This document shows positions 44,901 through 51,085 of a stretch of DNA of 64,000 nt, in pieces; position 1 is the stretch's first letter; each line of letters opens with the position of its first letter. Source of the stretch: Pseudomonas hamedanensis. GTDB taxonomy: Bacteria; Pseudomonadota; Gammaproteobacteria; Pseudomonadales; Pseudomonadaceae. The position numbers were made by a program, and so were the translations under genes. The DNA lies in NCBI RefSeq assembly GCF_014268595.2, contig NZ_CP077091.1, positions 1,510,501 to 1,574,500 of the forward strand, written 5' to 3'. The notes below the pieces were generated by a model. It was not told where the DNA came from and searched no databases. It saw only the letters and a list, made by a program, of their open reading frames with translations.

Positions 44901-45340
44901 CGGTGGCTGTCCAGACGAATCAGACAGAAGCGGAACAGCGGCTGGCCTTCCAGCGGATAAGCCTGCGCCATCTGCTGTTGCACCAGCGCTTGCGCGGCTG
45001 TTCGCGCATCGGCGTGCACGGAAAAATCAAACAGCGGCATCGCCACCGGCATTGTCGGGGCGAATCGCTGGCGGGGCATGCCTTGCGTATCAGCCCCCGG
45101 CAGCAGGACAGTGCGTAACGCGTCGTGGTTGGCAACCAGACACTCGAGCGCCGCGTGCATCACGGTCTTATCCAGCGGGCCGCACAGTTCGACATAACCG
45201 CCAATGTTGTACAGCGGCGAGTCGCCACGGCTCAACTGGTCCAGCCAGATGTCCCGTTGGGCGGCGGTCAGCGGAAAAGTTTCGCAAGGCACGGACAGAT
45301 CGTCCGCCGCGTAAGCAGAAGTTGACTGCATAAGATCCAT
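38921..45340 (-). CDS. Lipopeptide NRPS A: starter C domain and modules 1-2
   Basis: 2139 aa, order C-A-T-C-A-T. The first C domain (HHLILDG, 155-161) is a starter type that attaches a fatty acyl chain to residue 1. A1 (FDAMAWEVW) reads DAWFLGNVV, Leu. T1 serine is 1005. C2 (YHHITATQGDP, core HHLAMDH) is a dual C/E domain. A2 (FDSSVWEIF) reads DSWKFGVVD, probably Glu, less surely Gln or Asp. T2 serine is 2081; the protein ends soon after it. A second ATG three codons downstream (MQSTSAYAA) has GAG/GGA closer to a normal ribosome-binding distance and may be the true start. NRPS B begins 192 bases further on. Confidence 0.92.
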   Translation of the reverse strand: MDLMQSTSAYAADDLSVPCETFPLTAAQRDIWLDQLSRGDSPLYNIGGYVELCGPLDKTVMHAALECLVANHDALRTVLLPGADTQGMPRQRFAPTMPVAMPLFDFSVHADARTAAQALVQQQMAQAYPLEGQPLFRFCLIRLDSHRHWLATQAHHLILDGWGFGQMLKSLGDIYSALSQGQSPLISPPSYVEFIHDDARYQASERYTRDRAYWLDKYRSQPEPLLLPRHRERSSQGARPSQAYVQALPALLHQRMRQSARQFGASAFHVLLAALHVYFSRTAQRDEWVVGLPLLNRSGARFKTTLGLFAQVSAVRLCFARELPFADLVRSIAAELKQDLRHQRFSLSEMNRALGLLREDRAQLFEVSVSYEQDDHDYRYGAASAHTVKVSNGHEATPLAVHLRSNRFNDQAWLHLVYDQAYFDAAEVEALGARLLPILEQGLEQPALTTAEFCLNTADESSQLQQWNATQADFPQDQTIAQRFTAQAAQRPDAIAALYQGQQLTYGQLNSQANFLARHLIALGVQPDDRVAVVARRGLDTLTGLLAVLKAGAAYVPVDPAHPSERLSYLLTDCAPLAVLTQSDLRARLPLLQVPVIELDRRDWPTDTDADPVVAGLTVANLAYVIYTSGSTGVPKGVMVEHRALGNLLDWHCQAFSVGPGQHTSSLAGFGFDAMAWEVWPALCAGATLHLAPAQDGGEDIDALLAWWRAQPLDVSFLPTPIAEYAFSRQLDHPTLRTLLIGGDRLRQFNRAQSFEVINNYGPTEASVVATSGKLEVGRTLHIGKPVSNATVHVLDEQQRPLPIGIAGELYIGGAGIARGYLNRADLSAERFLRDPFSEVPEARLYRTGDRVRWQHDGTLEYLGRSDDQVKIRGVRVEPGEVEAVLSSHDAVREAVVLARDGQLLAWFSERRPVDIVELHAYLQVRLASAMLPQAYVRLTTLPLTANGKLDRKALPAPGPDALIRRDYAPPQGDVETALAQIWAEVLQVTRIGRHDHFFELGGHSLLAVNLIERMRQLGMSCDVRVLFGQPTLAALAAAVGSGREVDVPANRIPDGCTAISPDMLSLVELDQATLDRVVASVPGGAANVQDIYPLAPLQDGILYHHITATQGDPYLLQSHLAFDSLERVEAFADALRQAMARHDILRTAVVWEGLVTPVQVVLRQVELPVQEVRIDPAQGDVLDQLHRRFDARRYRLDVSQAPLLRLLFARDPGKGRMVGVLLFHHLAMDHIALEVLRAELSASLAGQCEPLPPAVPYRNYVAQARLGVSETEHEGFFREMLGDIDEPTLPFGLHDVQGDGRGIEESQQPLAAELDGRLRQQARRLGVSVASLIHLAWARVLAATSGRERVVFGTVLMGRMQGGEGADRALGVFINSLPLRVDVAATALIAVQATHQRLTGLLGHEHASLALAQRCSDVAAPTPLFSVLLNYRHSDRQNGNAEGPDWQGIETLANEERTNYPLTLSVDDFGDGLQLTARALPHIGAQRIGGYMQMAVSGLVDALEQDSDLPVNRLPILSPTEREQLLTHFNATEVECPLEQPLHVLFERQVQRQPDAIALQAGDAQLTWRQLNEQANRLAHHLREQGVQPDDRVAICVERSLELVIGLLAILKAGGAYVPLDPDYPLARLQFMLRDSAPVAVLLHAATRNLLGDTDATVVDFNRSTWDDAPSGNLQVPGLNASNLAYMIYTSGSTGTPKGVMIEHRSVCNLMHWGSQIRPPTADGALLQKAPFSFDSSVWEIFWPLSAGLRLVLARPDGNRDSAYVTQVIREQRISVVKFVPALLQQFLEQDDVSACISLTDVFCGGGDLTVALARAVRERLPWVRLHNVYGPTETTVDSSAWTLEPHEPVPERVVPIGKALGNTRLYILDGNDQPVPLGVSGELHIGGAGVARGYHRLPQIQAERFIDSPFVAGDRLYRSGDRVRYQADGNLEFLGRSDFQLKLRGLRLEPGEIEARLIEHGAVREALVLVRDERLVAYFTVRDGHAAPRIEDLREQVLQQLPEYMVPAAFVRLAAMPLTPNDKIDRKALPAPGAEHLLSRAYVPPEGDIEQAVARVWAETLGIDQVGRNDNFFELGGHSLLAVSLVARMRQAGLHVDARTLFSQPTLAALAAQTSRQTHTVDIAPTTIPQLNRKRRL

Positions 45341-45811
45341 CTCATGTGATTTGCCGCGTATTCAAGCATCGGCCCTGATGAGCGCATGACACCTGAAACC
45401 CGGACAAGCGCAACCGACCCCGCATGGCTCTGGACAGCCCCTCCACAGCCAGCGACCTAGCGTTTTCTGCCGGAGCATTGCTGAAAAATCTGTAGGAAAA
45501 ACACCATGCGCCGATGCTGCCTTTCGCCCAGCTCTGACCGCTGGAAAATCCTTCCGGACCTATCTACCGGGCTCCCGCCGTGACCGGACAGTCACAGAGT
45601 TCGTTTGAGCGCCAGTGAGAACCGTCAGGATCCCAGCGCCAACATTCCAAAATAGTGGCACTTTGTGTCCCTGTTTTCCCCTACAGACGCAGGACAAATG
45701 CATAGGCTTAAATCCGCTCCAGATCAGTTCAAGGAGAAGTGATCACGCGGTGGCTTTTGGCAGAAACGGCAGACGAAGCAGTAATGGCTCTGAACCAGGG
45801 ATGAGAAGGAT
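45341..45811. promoter_or_regulatory. Divergent promoter region of NRPS A and the second luxR
   Basis: About 470 bases with no gene, between two divergent genes. It must contain the promoter of the 28-kb NRPS/exporter unit and that of the regulator at 45812. A small inverted repeat GTGAC-N6-GTCAC lies at about 45580-45595 and is the only compact palindrome I noticed; its role as an operator is a guess. The DNA is AT-richer towards 45640-45720 (TTTGTGTCCCTGTTTTCCCC, GGCTTAAAT). Confidence 0.55.
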
Positions 45812-46606
45812 ATGAATCTGACCGGCAGTATTCGCAACATGGAAAACCCGCATTTTTATTGGCAACTTGGAGAGCTGATAGCCAGCACCGGCGACGATCA
45901 CTTCGCCAGCAACATGTTCCAGTTGGTCGACACTTTGGTGCCGGTCAACCGCCTCGATCTCAGCGAGTGGACGCTGGATGAGCGCCAGGCGAGCGTAGTG
46001 GAGATCAAACCGCTGGGCAGCGCAGGTCTGCCGCAAGCCGGCGCCAGCCATGCCACGCTGGAGCGGCCCGACGATCATCCGCTGTTGCAGAAGATGATCG
46101 AGATGAACGATTCATTGCTGATTCAATTGAAAGCTTCACTGTTGCCGCGTCATCCGCAGCACTGCGTGCATCAATGCAATCTGGTGTCGCGCACCTCCAA
46201 TCGCCGCTGCGTCATCTCGGTTTATCGCCCGCATACGCAGCGGGTGTTCTCCCTGCCGGAGCTGGCGTTTCTGAAAAGCTTGTCCGACACCCTGCTGCCG
46301 CTGATCGAGCGCCATGCGCAGATGACCCGGCAAAACCTCGCCCGCCAGCCACGCCCGCCGCTGGCCGAGCGGGATCAGGCACCGCTGGCGCAAGTCTTCG
46401 ATGAACGCCTGGCATTGAGTAACATCGTCCTCTCGGCCCGCGAGAAGGAAGTCTGCCTGGGCCTGCTGACCGGCGGCACCGTGCCGCAGATGGCGGAAAA
46501 GCTGCGGGTCAAGAACAGCTCCATCGAAACCTATCTCAAGCGTGCCGCCGCCAAGCTGGGCGTCAGTGGGCGGCATGGCTTGGCGAAATGGATGGCCGGG
46601 GCTTGA
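45812..46606 (+). CDS. LuxR-type transcriptional regulator upstream of the NRPS genes
   Basis: 264 aa; GAGAAGGAT stands before the ATG. The C-terminal 60 residues form a LuxR helix-turn-helix ([46 protein letters not shown]), close to that of the other cluster regulator, including a shared SGRHxLxKWM end. The N-terminal domain ([18 protein letters not shown]) also matches the other, so the two are paralogues. Such proteins activate lipopeptide synthesis in several Pseudomonas. It is divergent from NRPS A and overlaps the outer membrane channel gene by 19 bases. Confidence 0.87.
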   Translation: MNLTGSIRNMENPHFYWQLGELIASTGDDHFASNMFQLVDTLVPVNRLDLSEWTLDERQASVVEIKPLGSAGLPQAGASHATLERPDDHPLLQKMIEMNDSLLIQLKASLLPRHPQHCVHQCNLVSRTSNRRCVISVYRPHTQRVFSLPELAFLKSLSDTLLPLIERHAQMTRQNLARQPRPPLAERDQAPLAQVFDERLALSNIVLSAREKEVCLGLLTGGTVPQMAEKLRVKNSSIETYLKRAAAKLGVSGRHGLAKWMAGA

Positions 46607-48033
46607 ACTCATCTCAGTCTTTCCAGCGTCTGAGGCGCAAACGCGCCTTACGGCTTCCCCTGTTCTGCACGATCCTGCTGATGACGGGTTGCTCGTTGAT
46701 CCCGGAATACCAGCGACCGCCATCGCCCAGTGCCGCGCAGTACCCCATGGCAACGCGGCCGGCTACAACCGGCGATGACTGGCGAACCTTGTTCAACGAT
46801 CCGGCACTCAAGCAACTGATCGAAAGCGCTTTGGTCAACAACCGCGACCTGCGCGTGGCCGCGCTGAATGTTCAGGCGTTCCAGGCGCAATACCGCATTC
46901 AACGCGCTGACCTGCTGCCGGCGGTCTCGGCCAATGCCAACGAACTGCGCCAGCGCCTGCCATCCAGCGTCACCGGTGGCCAGGCGCAGATCACCTCGGC
47001 CTATGCGGTCAATCTGGGTATCAGCGCCTATGAACTGGATTTCTTCGGTCGGGTGCGCAGCCTCAGCGAGCAAGCCCTGCAGACATGGCTCGCCACCGAG
47101 CAGGCCCGGCGCAGTGCCGAACTGAGCCTGGTAAGCAATGTTGCCAATGCCTACCTGACCTGGCGCGCCGATCAGCAACTGCTCGAACTCAGCCGTGACA
47201 CCCTCGCCGCCGATGAGCAAAGCCTGCACCTGACCACACGCAACCGCGAAGCCGGCAAATCTTCGGCGCTGGAACAGGCACAGGCGCGGACCAGCGTCGA
47301 CAGCTCGCGGGTCAATCTGGCGCGCTATCAGCGTCTGGTCGCGCAGGACCTCAACAGCCTGACGCTGCTGGTGGGTGCGCCGGTGCCGGCGCAACTGCCG
47401 GCGCTGCCGTTGGCTGGCGAGCTGGTTTCTCCGCTGCCGGCCGGGCTGCCGTCGGACCTGCTGCAACGGCGTCCGGATATTCTCCAGGCCGAATACCGAC
47501 TTAAAGCCGCCAACGCCAATATCGGCGCGGCACGTGCAGCCTTTTTCCCCAGCGTGAGCCTGACTGCCAATGGCGGCACGGCCAGCCGTGAACTCTCCGG
47601 TTTGTTCAGCGCAGGCTCCGGCGCGTGGACTTTCCAGCCGCAAATCAGCCTGCCGCTTTTCAACGCCGGCAGCCTGCGCGCCAGCCTGGATTACGCCAGG
47701 TTGCAAAAAGACGTGGCCGTCGCCGAATACGAAAAATCGATTCAGACAGCGTTTCAGGAAGTCGCCGACGGACTGGCGGCGCGCAGCACCTACGGGCAGC
47801 AATTGCAGGCCCAGCGCGATTTGGTCCAGGCCACCCAGGATTACTACAACCTGGCGCAGCACCGCTATCGCAACGGTGTCGACAGCAGCCTGACGTTTCT
47901 CGACGCGCAGCGCTCGCTATTTGCGTCGCAACAAGGGTTGATCACCGACCGCCTGGCGCAACTGGTAGCCGAGGTCAATCTATACGCCGCGTTGGGTGGT
48001 GGCTGGCGGAATGATGATCGGCCCGCGCGGTAA
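46588..48033 (+). CDS. NodT/OprM-family outer membrane efflux lipoprotein
   Basis: 481 aa. A hydrophobic segment ends in the lipobox LLMTGCS, giving an acylated cysteine, followed by PEYQRPPSP typical of NodT lipoproteins. Two outer membrane efflux repeats follow ([37 protein letters not shown] and [34 protein letters not shown]). The ATG at 46588 lies inside the luxR end, so translation is probably coupled; a TTG five codons later is an alternative start. It is the likely third part of a tripartite exporter with MacA and MacB, whose genes lie 29 kb away at the far end of the cluster. Confidence 0.9.
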   Translation: MDGRGLNSSQSFQRLRRKRALRLPLFCTILLMTGCSLIPEYQRPPSPSAAQYPMATRPATTGDDWRTLFNDPALKQLIESALVNNRDLRVAALNVQAFQAQYRIQRADLLPAVSANANELRQRLPSSVTGGQAQITSAYAVNLGISAYELDFFGRVRSLSEQALQTWLATEQARRSAELSLVSNVANAYLTWRADQQLLELSRDTLAADEQSLHLTTRNREAGKSSALEQAQARTSVDSSRVNLARYQRLVAQDLNSLTLLVGAPVPAQLPALPLAGELVSPLPAGLPSDLLQRRPDILQAEYRLKAANANIGAARAAFFPSVSLTANGGTASRELSGLFSAGSGAWTFQPQISLPLFNAGSLRASLDYARLQKDVAVAEYEKSIQTAFQEVADGLAARSTYGQQLQAQRDLVQATQDYYNLAQHRYRNGVDSSLTFLDAQRSLFASQQGLITDRLAQLVAEVNLYAALGGGWRNDDRPAR

Positions 48034-48189
48034 ACGCCGGTCATTTCTTCTTACACCTTTTGTCGCCCGATCCTGCGCGGACCGGCGATCCGCGGCCGGC
48101 GGTCGCGCTCAGTTTGCTATCATGCGCCGCTTTTACGGTTAACCCCCCGCCAGTCCTGTCGACTGACGGGCTGCAAAAGGCGGTATCAA

Positions 48190-48795
48190 ATGACGGCTTT
48201 GTTGACTCGCCGCAAGGTGCTTGCGGGAATGGGCGTACTCGGGCTTGGCCTGCTCGCCGGCTGCGACACCCGTGGCCAACTGTCGTACAAGTACGGCAAG
48301 GATCTGAGCGACAAGATCCTCGGACGCACCTTCAAGCTGAAGAACACCGAGGGCGAAACCATGTCGCTGTCGAGCTTTCGCGGAATGATGCCGATGATTT
48401 TCTTCGGCTTCACCCAATGCCCGGCAGTCTGCCCTACCACCCTCGCCCGCGCGGCGAAGATCAAGAAACTGATGGGCCGCGATGGCGATCGCCTGCAGGT
48501 GATCTTCATCACCCTGGACCCGGAGCGCGACACGCCGCAAATCCTCGACGCCTACGTTAAAGCCTTCGATCCCAGCTTCGTCGCGCTGTACGGCACGGTT
48601 GAGGAAACCAAGGCCACGGCCAAGGAATTCGACGTGTTCTACGAGAAAGTCCCGGCTGGCGACACTTACACCATTTCCCACACGGCCACCAGCTACGTCT
48701 ACGACTCGCGTGGCGAATTGCGCCTGGGTCTGTCTACATCGCTTTCGGCAGAAGAATGCACGGAAGATTTGCTCACTGTTATGGAGGTCTGCTGA
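48190..48795 (+). CDS. SCO1/SenC-family copper chaperone lipoprotein
   Basis: 201 aa. The N-terminus has RR and a lipobox-like LLAGC (C25), so the protein is probably anchored on the periplasmic side. The thioredoxin-like domain carries the copper-binding CPAVC (C77, C81) and H164 (ISHTATSYV), the three SCO ligands. SCO proteins deliver copper to the CuA site of cytochrome c oxidase. Its last base is shared with the start of the PCu(A)C gene (TGATG), so they form a coupled pair. No oxidase subunit genes lie nearby. Confidence 0.9.
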   Translation: MTALLTRRKVLAGMGVLGLGLLAGCDTRGQLSYKYGKDLSDKILGRTFKLKNTEGETMSLSSFRGMMPMIFFGFTQCPAVCPTTLARAAKIKKLMGRDGDRLQVIFITLDPERDTPQILDAYVKAFDPSFVALYGTVEETKATAKEFDVFYEKVPAGDTYTISHTATSYVYDSRGELRLGLSTSLSAEECTEDLLTVMEVC

Positions 48796-49274
48796 TGCGT
48801 CCTGTTCTGAATCATCTCAAACGCACCGTGTGTGCACTGTCCCTGCTCGGCCTGGCATTCCAAGTGTCGGCGCAGACCCGAGTCGACGACGCCTGGGTGC
48901 GGGCCACCGTGCCGACGCAGTCTGCCAGTGGTGCGTTCATGACCCTCACCGCCGACAGCGACAGCAAGTTGCTCAGCGTCGCCTCGCCAGCGGCCAAAGA
49001 CGTGCAGATCCACGAAATGAGCATGAAAAACGACGTCATGAGCATGGGCCCGGTGAAGTCGGTTGACCTGCCTGCCGGCAAAGCCGTGAGCTTCGACCCG
49101 AACGGCTACCACGTCATGCTGATGGGCCTGACCGGCCAGTTGAAAGAAGGCGACAGCGTGCCGCTGACCCTGACCGTGGAAAACGCCAAGGGCGAGAAAG
49201 AAACCATCGAAGTGAAAGCAGCGGTTCGTGCGCTGACCAACATGGGCGGCCACGATCACAGCAAAATGCATTGA
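48795..49274 (+). CDS. PCu(A)C-type periplasmic copper chaperone
   Basis: The true start is 48795 (MRPVLNHLKRTVCALSLLGLAFQVSA), overlapping the SCO stop by one base; 159 aa. A cleavable signal peptide is followed by the PCu(A)C domain with the H(M)X10-MX21-HXM-type ligands: IHEMSMKNDVMSM and YHVMLMG. A short HDHSKMH tail may add copper sites. PCu(A)C hands copper(I) to SCO or directly to CuA oxidases. The signal peptide sets its place in the periplasm. Confidence 0.9.
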   Translation: MRPVLNHLKRTVCALSLLGLAFQVSAQTRVDDAWVRATVPTQSASGAFMTLTADSDSKLLSVASPAAKDVQIHEMSMKNDVMSMGPVKSVDLPAGKAVSFDPNGYHVMLMGLTGQLKEGDSVPLTLTVENAKGEKETIEVKAAVRALTNMGGHDHSKMH

Positions 49275-49308
49275 TCGCTGACTGAAATACTGTTCGCCCG
49301 AAAAAAAG

Positions 49309-49346
49309 CGGGGCGGCTCGATCGATGATCGGACCGCCCCGTTTTT
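49309..49346 (+). terminator. Terminator after the copper chaperone pair
   Basis: CGGGGCGG (49309-49316) pairs with CCGCCCCG (49334-49341) and is followed by five T's; the 17-base loop has further pairing (GATC). Confidence 0.88.
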
Positions 49347-49459
49347 GTTGCGTTCAGGTAAATTTGGCGCTGGTCGTGGCATTAAAAGACAGCGTCAATA
49401 ACCTGATCAGGTCGGTGAATGGGCAGAATTGACCTGGCGTGGAATAGCGCTAAAGCCGC

Positions 49460-49678
49460 GGGAGTGAGCCTGCTCGCGGAAGCGGAGTGTCAGTCATCAA
49501 GTACTGAATGATCTGACGCTTTCGCGAGCAAGCTCGCTCCCACAGTGGTTCTGGATGATGCTCTATTTCACGCTTGCCACAGATCCCTTTGTAGGAGTGA
49601 GCCTGCTCGCGAAAGCGGTGTGTCAGTCACCAAAGTGCTGAATGATCTGACGCTATCGCGAGCAGGCTCACTCCTACA
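49460..49678. repeat. Four REP palindromes in two inverted pairs
   Basis: GGAGTGAGCCTGCTCGCG at 49460 and its inverse at 49522, then the same arrangement at 49590 and 49656. The pairs share the spacer text GTGTCAGTCA...TGAATGATCTGACGCT, so one pair is a copy of the other. They fill the convergent gap between the copper genes and the substrate-binding protein gene. Confidence 0.9.
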
Positions 49679-49740
49679 GTAATTCCGGGTGACGCCGTTT
49701 TTCGGGTTCGGCACAAAACCTTTGGGAGCTGACGGAACCC

Positions 49741-50757
49741 TCAACTCCCCTCACCACCATGCGCCTCTTCAAAAAAGTAATCCTTCCAACTCGCCGCCTT
49801 GTTTTTCAGCACACCCAATTCCTGCAATTTCTGCGCATAGATAAAGGTGCGCTGCGGCACCACGGTGAAGTCGATCTCCGGGTCCTGGACGATTTGTTCG
49901 ACCAGGGTCAGCGGCAACTTCGATTGCTCTACGCGAATATAGGCCTGCGCGGCGGCAGGTCTGTCGGCCTTGATGATTTTCTCGGCCTCGGCGAGCGCGT
50001 CGTAGAACGCCTTGTAGGTTTTCGGGTTTTGGTCGTGGAATTTTTCCGTCGTGTACAACACATTGAATGTCCCCGGACCGCCAAGAACGTCGTAGGAGCT
50101 CAGCACTTTGTGCACGTTGGGATTTTGCAGGGCCTGGTACTGGAACGGCGGACTGGAAAAGTGCGAATTGATTTCCGAGCCGCCGGCAATCAGCGCGGCG
50201 GTCGCGTCCGGGTGCGGCAGGCTGACCGAGATATTGTCGAATTTCTTGAACTGGTCATCACCAAACTGTTTGGCGGTTTCGATCTGCAAGGTGCGCGACT
50301 GAAAACCTACGCCGGCAGCCGGCACGGCGATGCGATCCTTGTCACTGAAGTCCTTGAGGGTCTTGATGTTCGGGTTGTTGGTCAGCAGGTAGTTGGGCAT
50401 CGAGCCCAACGCGGCGATGGCCTTGACGTTCTGCTTGCCTCGGGTGCGATCCCAGACGGTGAGCATTGGCGGTACGCCGGCAGACACCACGTCCAGAGCG
50501 CCGGTCAGCAGTGCTTCGTTCATCGCCGTCGCACCGGAAATGCTGTTCCAGTCGACCTTTATATCCAGGCCCTGCGCCTTGCCGTGCTTCTCGATCAGTT
50601 GCTGATCCCGTACCACGTCAAGAATCAGGTAGCCAATGCCGAACTGCTGGGCAATGCTGATTTTGCCTTCAGCCTGGGCCGCGCTGCTGAACAGCGCGCC
50701 CGCCGTCAGGGTCGCGGCCAATAGAGCCAGCGCGGAACGTTTGAACGATGGGGCCAT
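49741..50757 (-). CDS. ABC transporter substrate-binding protein (NMT1/TauA-SsuA type), orphan
   Basis: 338 aa with a signal peptide (RSALALLAATLTAGALFSSAAQA). The mature part opens KISIAQQFGIGYLILDVVRD and has the NMT1/THI5-like fold of sulfonate, nitrate or pyrimidine-precursor binding proteins (SGATAMNEALLTGALDVVSAGVPP, VPAAGVGFQSRTLQIE). The ligand cannot be read from the sequence; an aliphatic sulfonate is the commonest in this group. No permease or ATPase gene adjoins it, so it must use a system encoded elsewhere or act alone. GAGGTTGTC precedes the ATG. Confidence 0.82.
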   Translation of the reverse strand: MAPSFKRSALALLAATLTAGALFSSAAQAEGKISIAQQFGIGYLILDVVRDQQLIEKHGKAQGLDIKVDWNSISGATAMNEALLTGALDVVSAGVPPMLTVWDRTRGKQNVKAIAALGSMPNYLLTNNPNIKTLKDFSDKDRIAVPAAGVGFQSRTLQIETAKQFGDDQFKKFDNISVSLPHPDATAALIAGGSEINSHFSSPPFQYQALQNPNVHKVLSSYDVLGGPGTFNVLYTTEKFHDQNPKTYKAFYDALAEAEKIIKADRPAAAQAYIRVEQSKLPLTLVEQIVQDPEIDFTVVPQRTFIYAQKLQELGVLKNKAASWKDYFFEEAHGGEGS

Positions 50758-51085
50758 GACAACCTCGCAGCTAAGGGAGTGAGCTGAAAGGCCTGACTTT
50801 ATCGATATAAAAAGTATAAATTAAATACCTTTATTGCATAACGATAGCACTGAGTCATTTTGCTATCCATTGCACCGCTATCGCGAGCAGGCGATGGCCA
50901 ACAACAGCCTGAAACAAAAAACTCAACTCAGCGAACAGCGGCTCTTCGTCCAGAACGCCCGCAAACACTGAGCGTCCGGCGATTTGCGAATCGTAGCCCA
51001 GCCATTTAAAAAGCCGATCAGCGCGCCTGCCCTTGGTATCATCACCCACACTTTTTTGACCCTTTCATGACATGCAGGCTTTTTT
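50758..51085. promoter_or_regulatory. Divergent intergenic region
   Basis: About 330 bases between divergent genes. The first 100 bases are notably AT-rich (TATCGATATAAAAAGTATAA and beyond, about 50798-50840) and probably hold the promoter of the substrate-binding protein gene. The rest is GC-richer, with no gene found; a 25-codon frame at about 50894 looks accidental. Confidence 0.5.

Noticed and set aside
45421..45560. Small frame or RNA in the NRPS A-luxR gap
   Set aside because: No start with a ribosome binding site, no terminator hairpin and no conserved text I could recognise.
50894..50971. 25-codon frame MANNSLKQKTQLSEQRLF...
   Set aside because: Too short, no ribosome binding site, and it lies in the promoter region of the LtaS-like gene.
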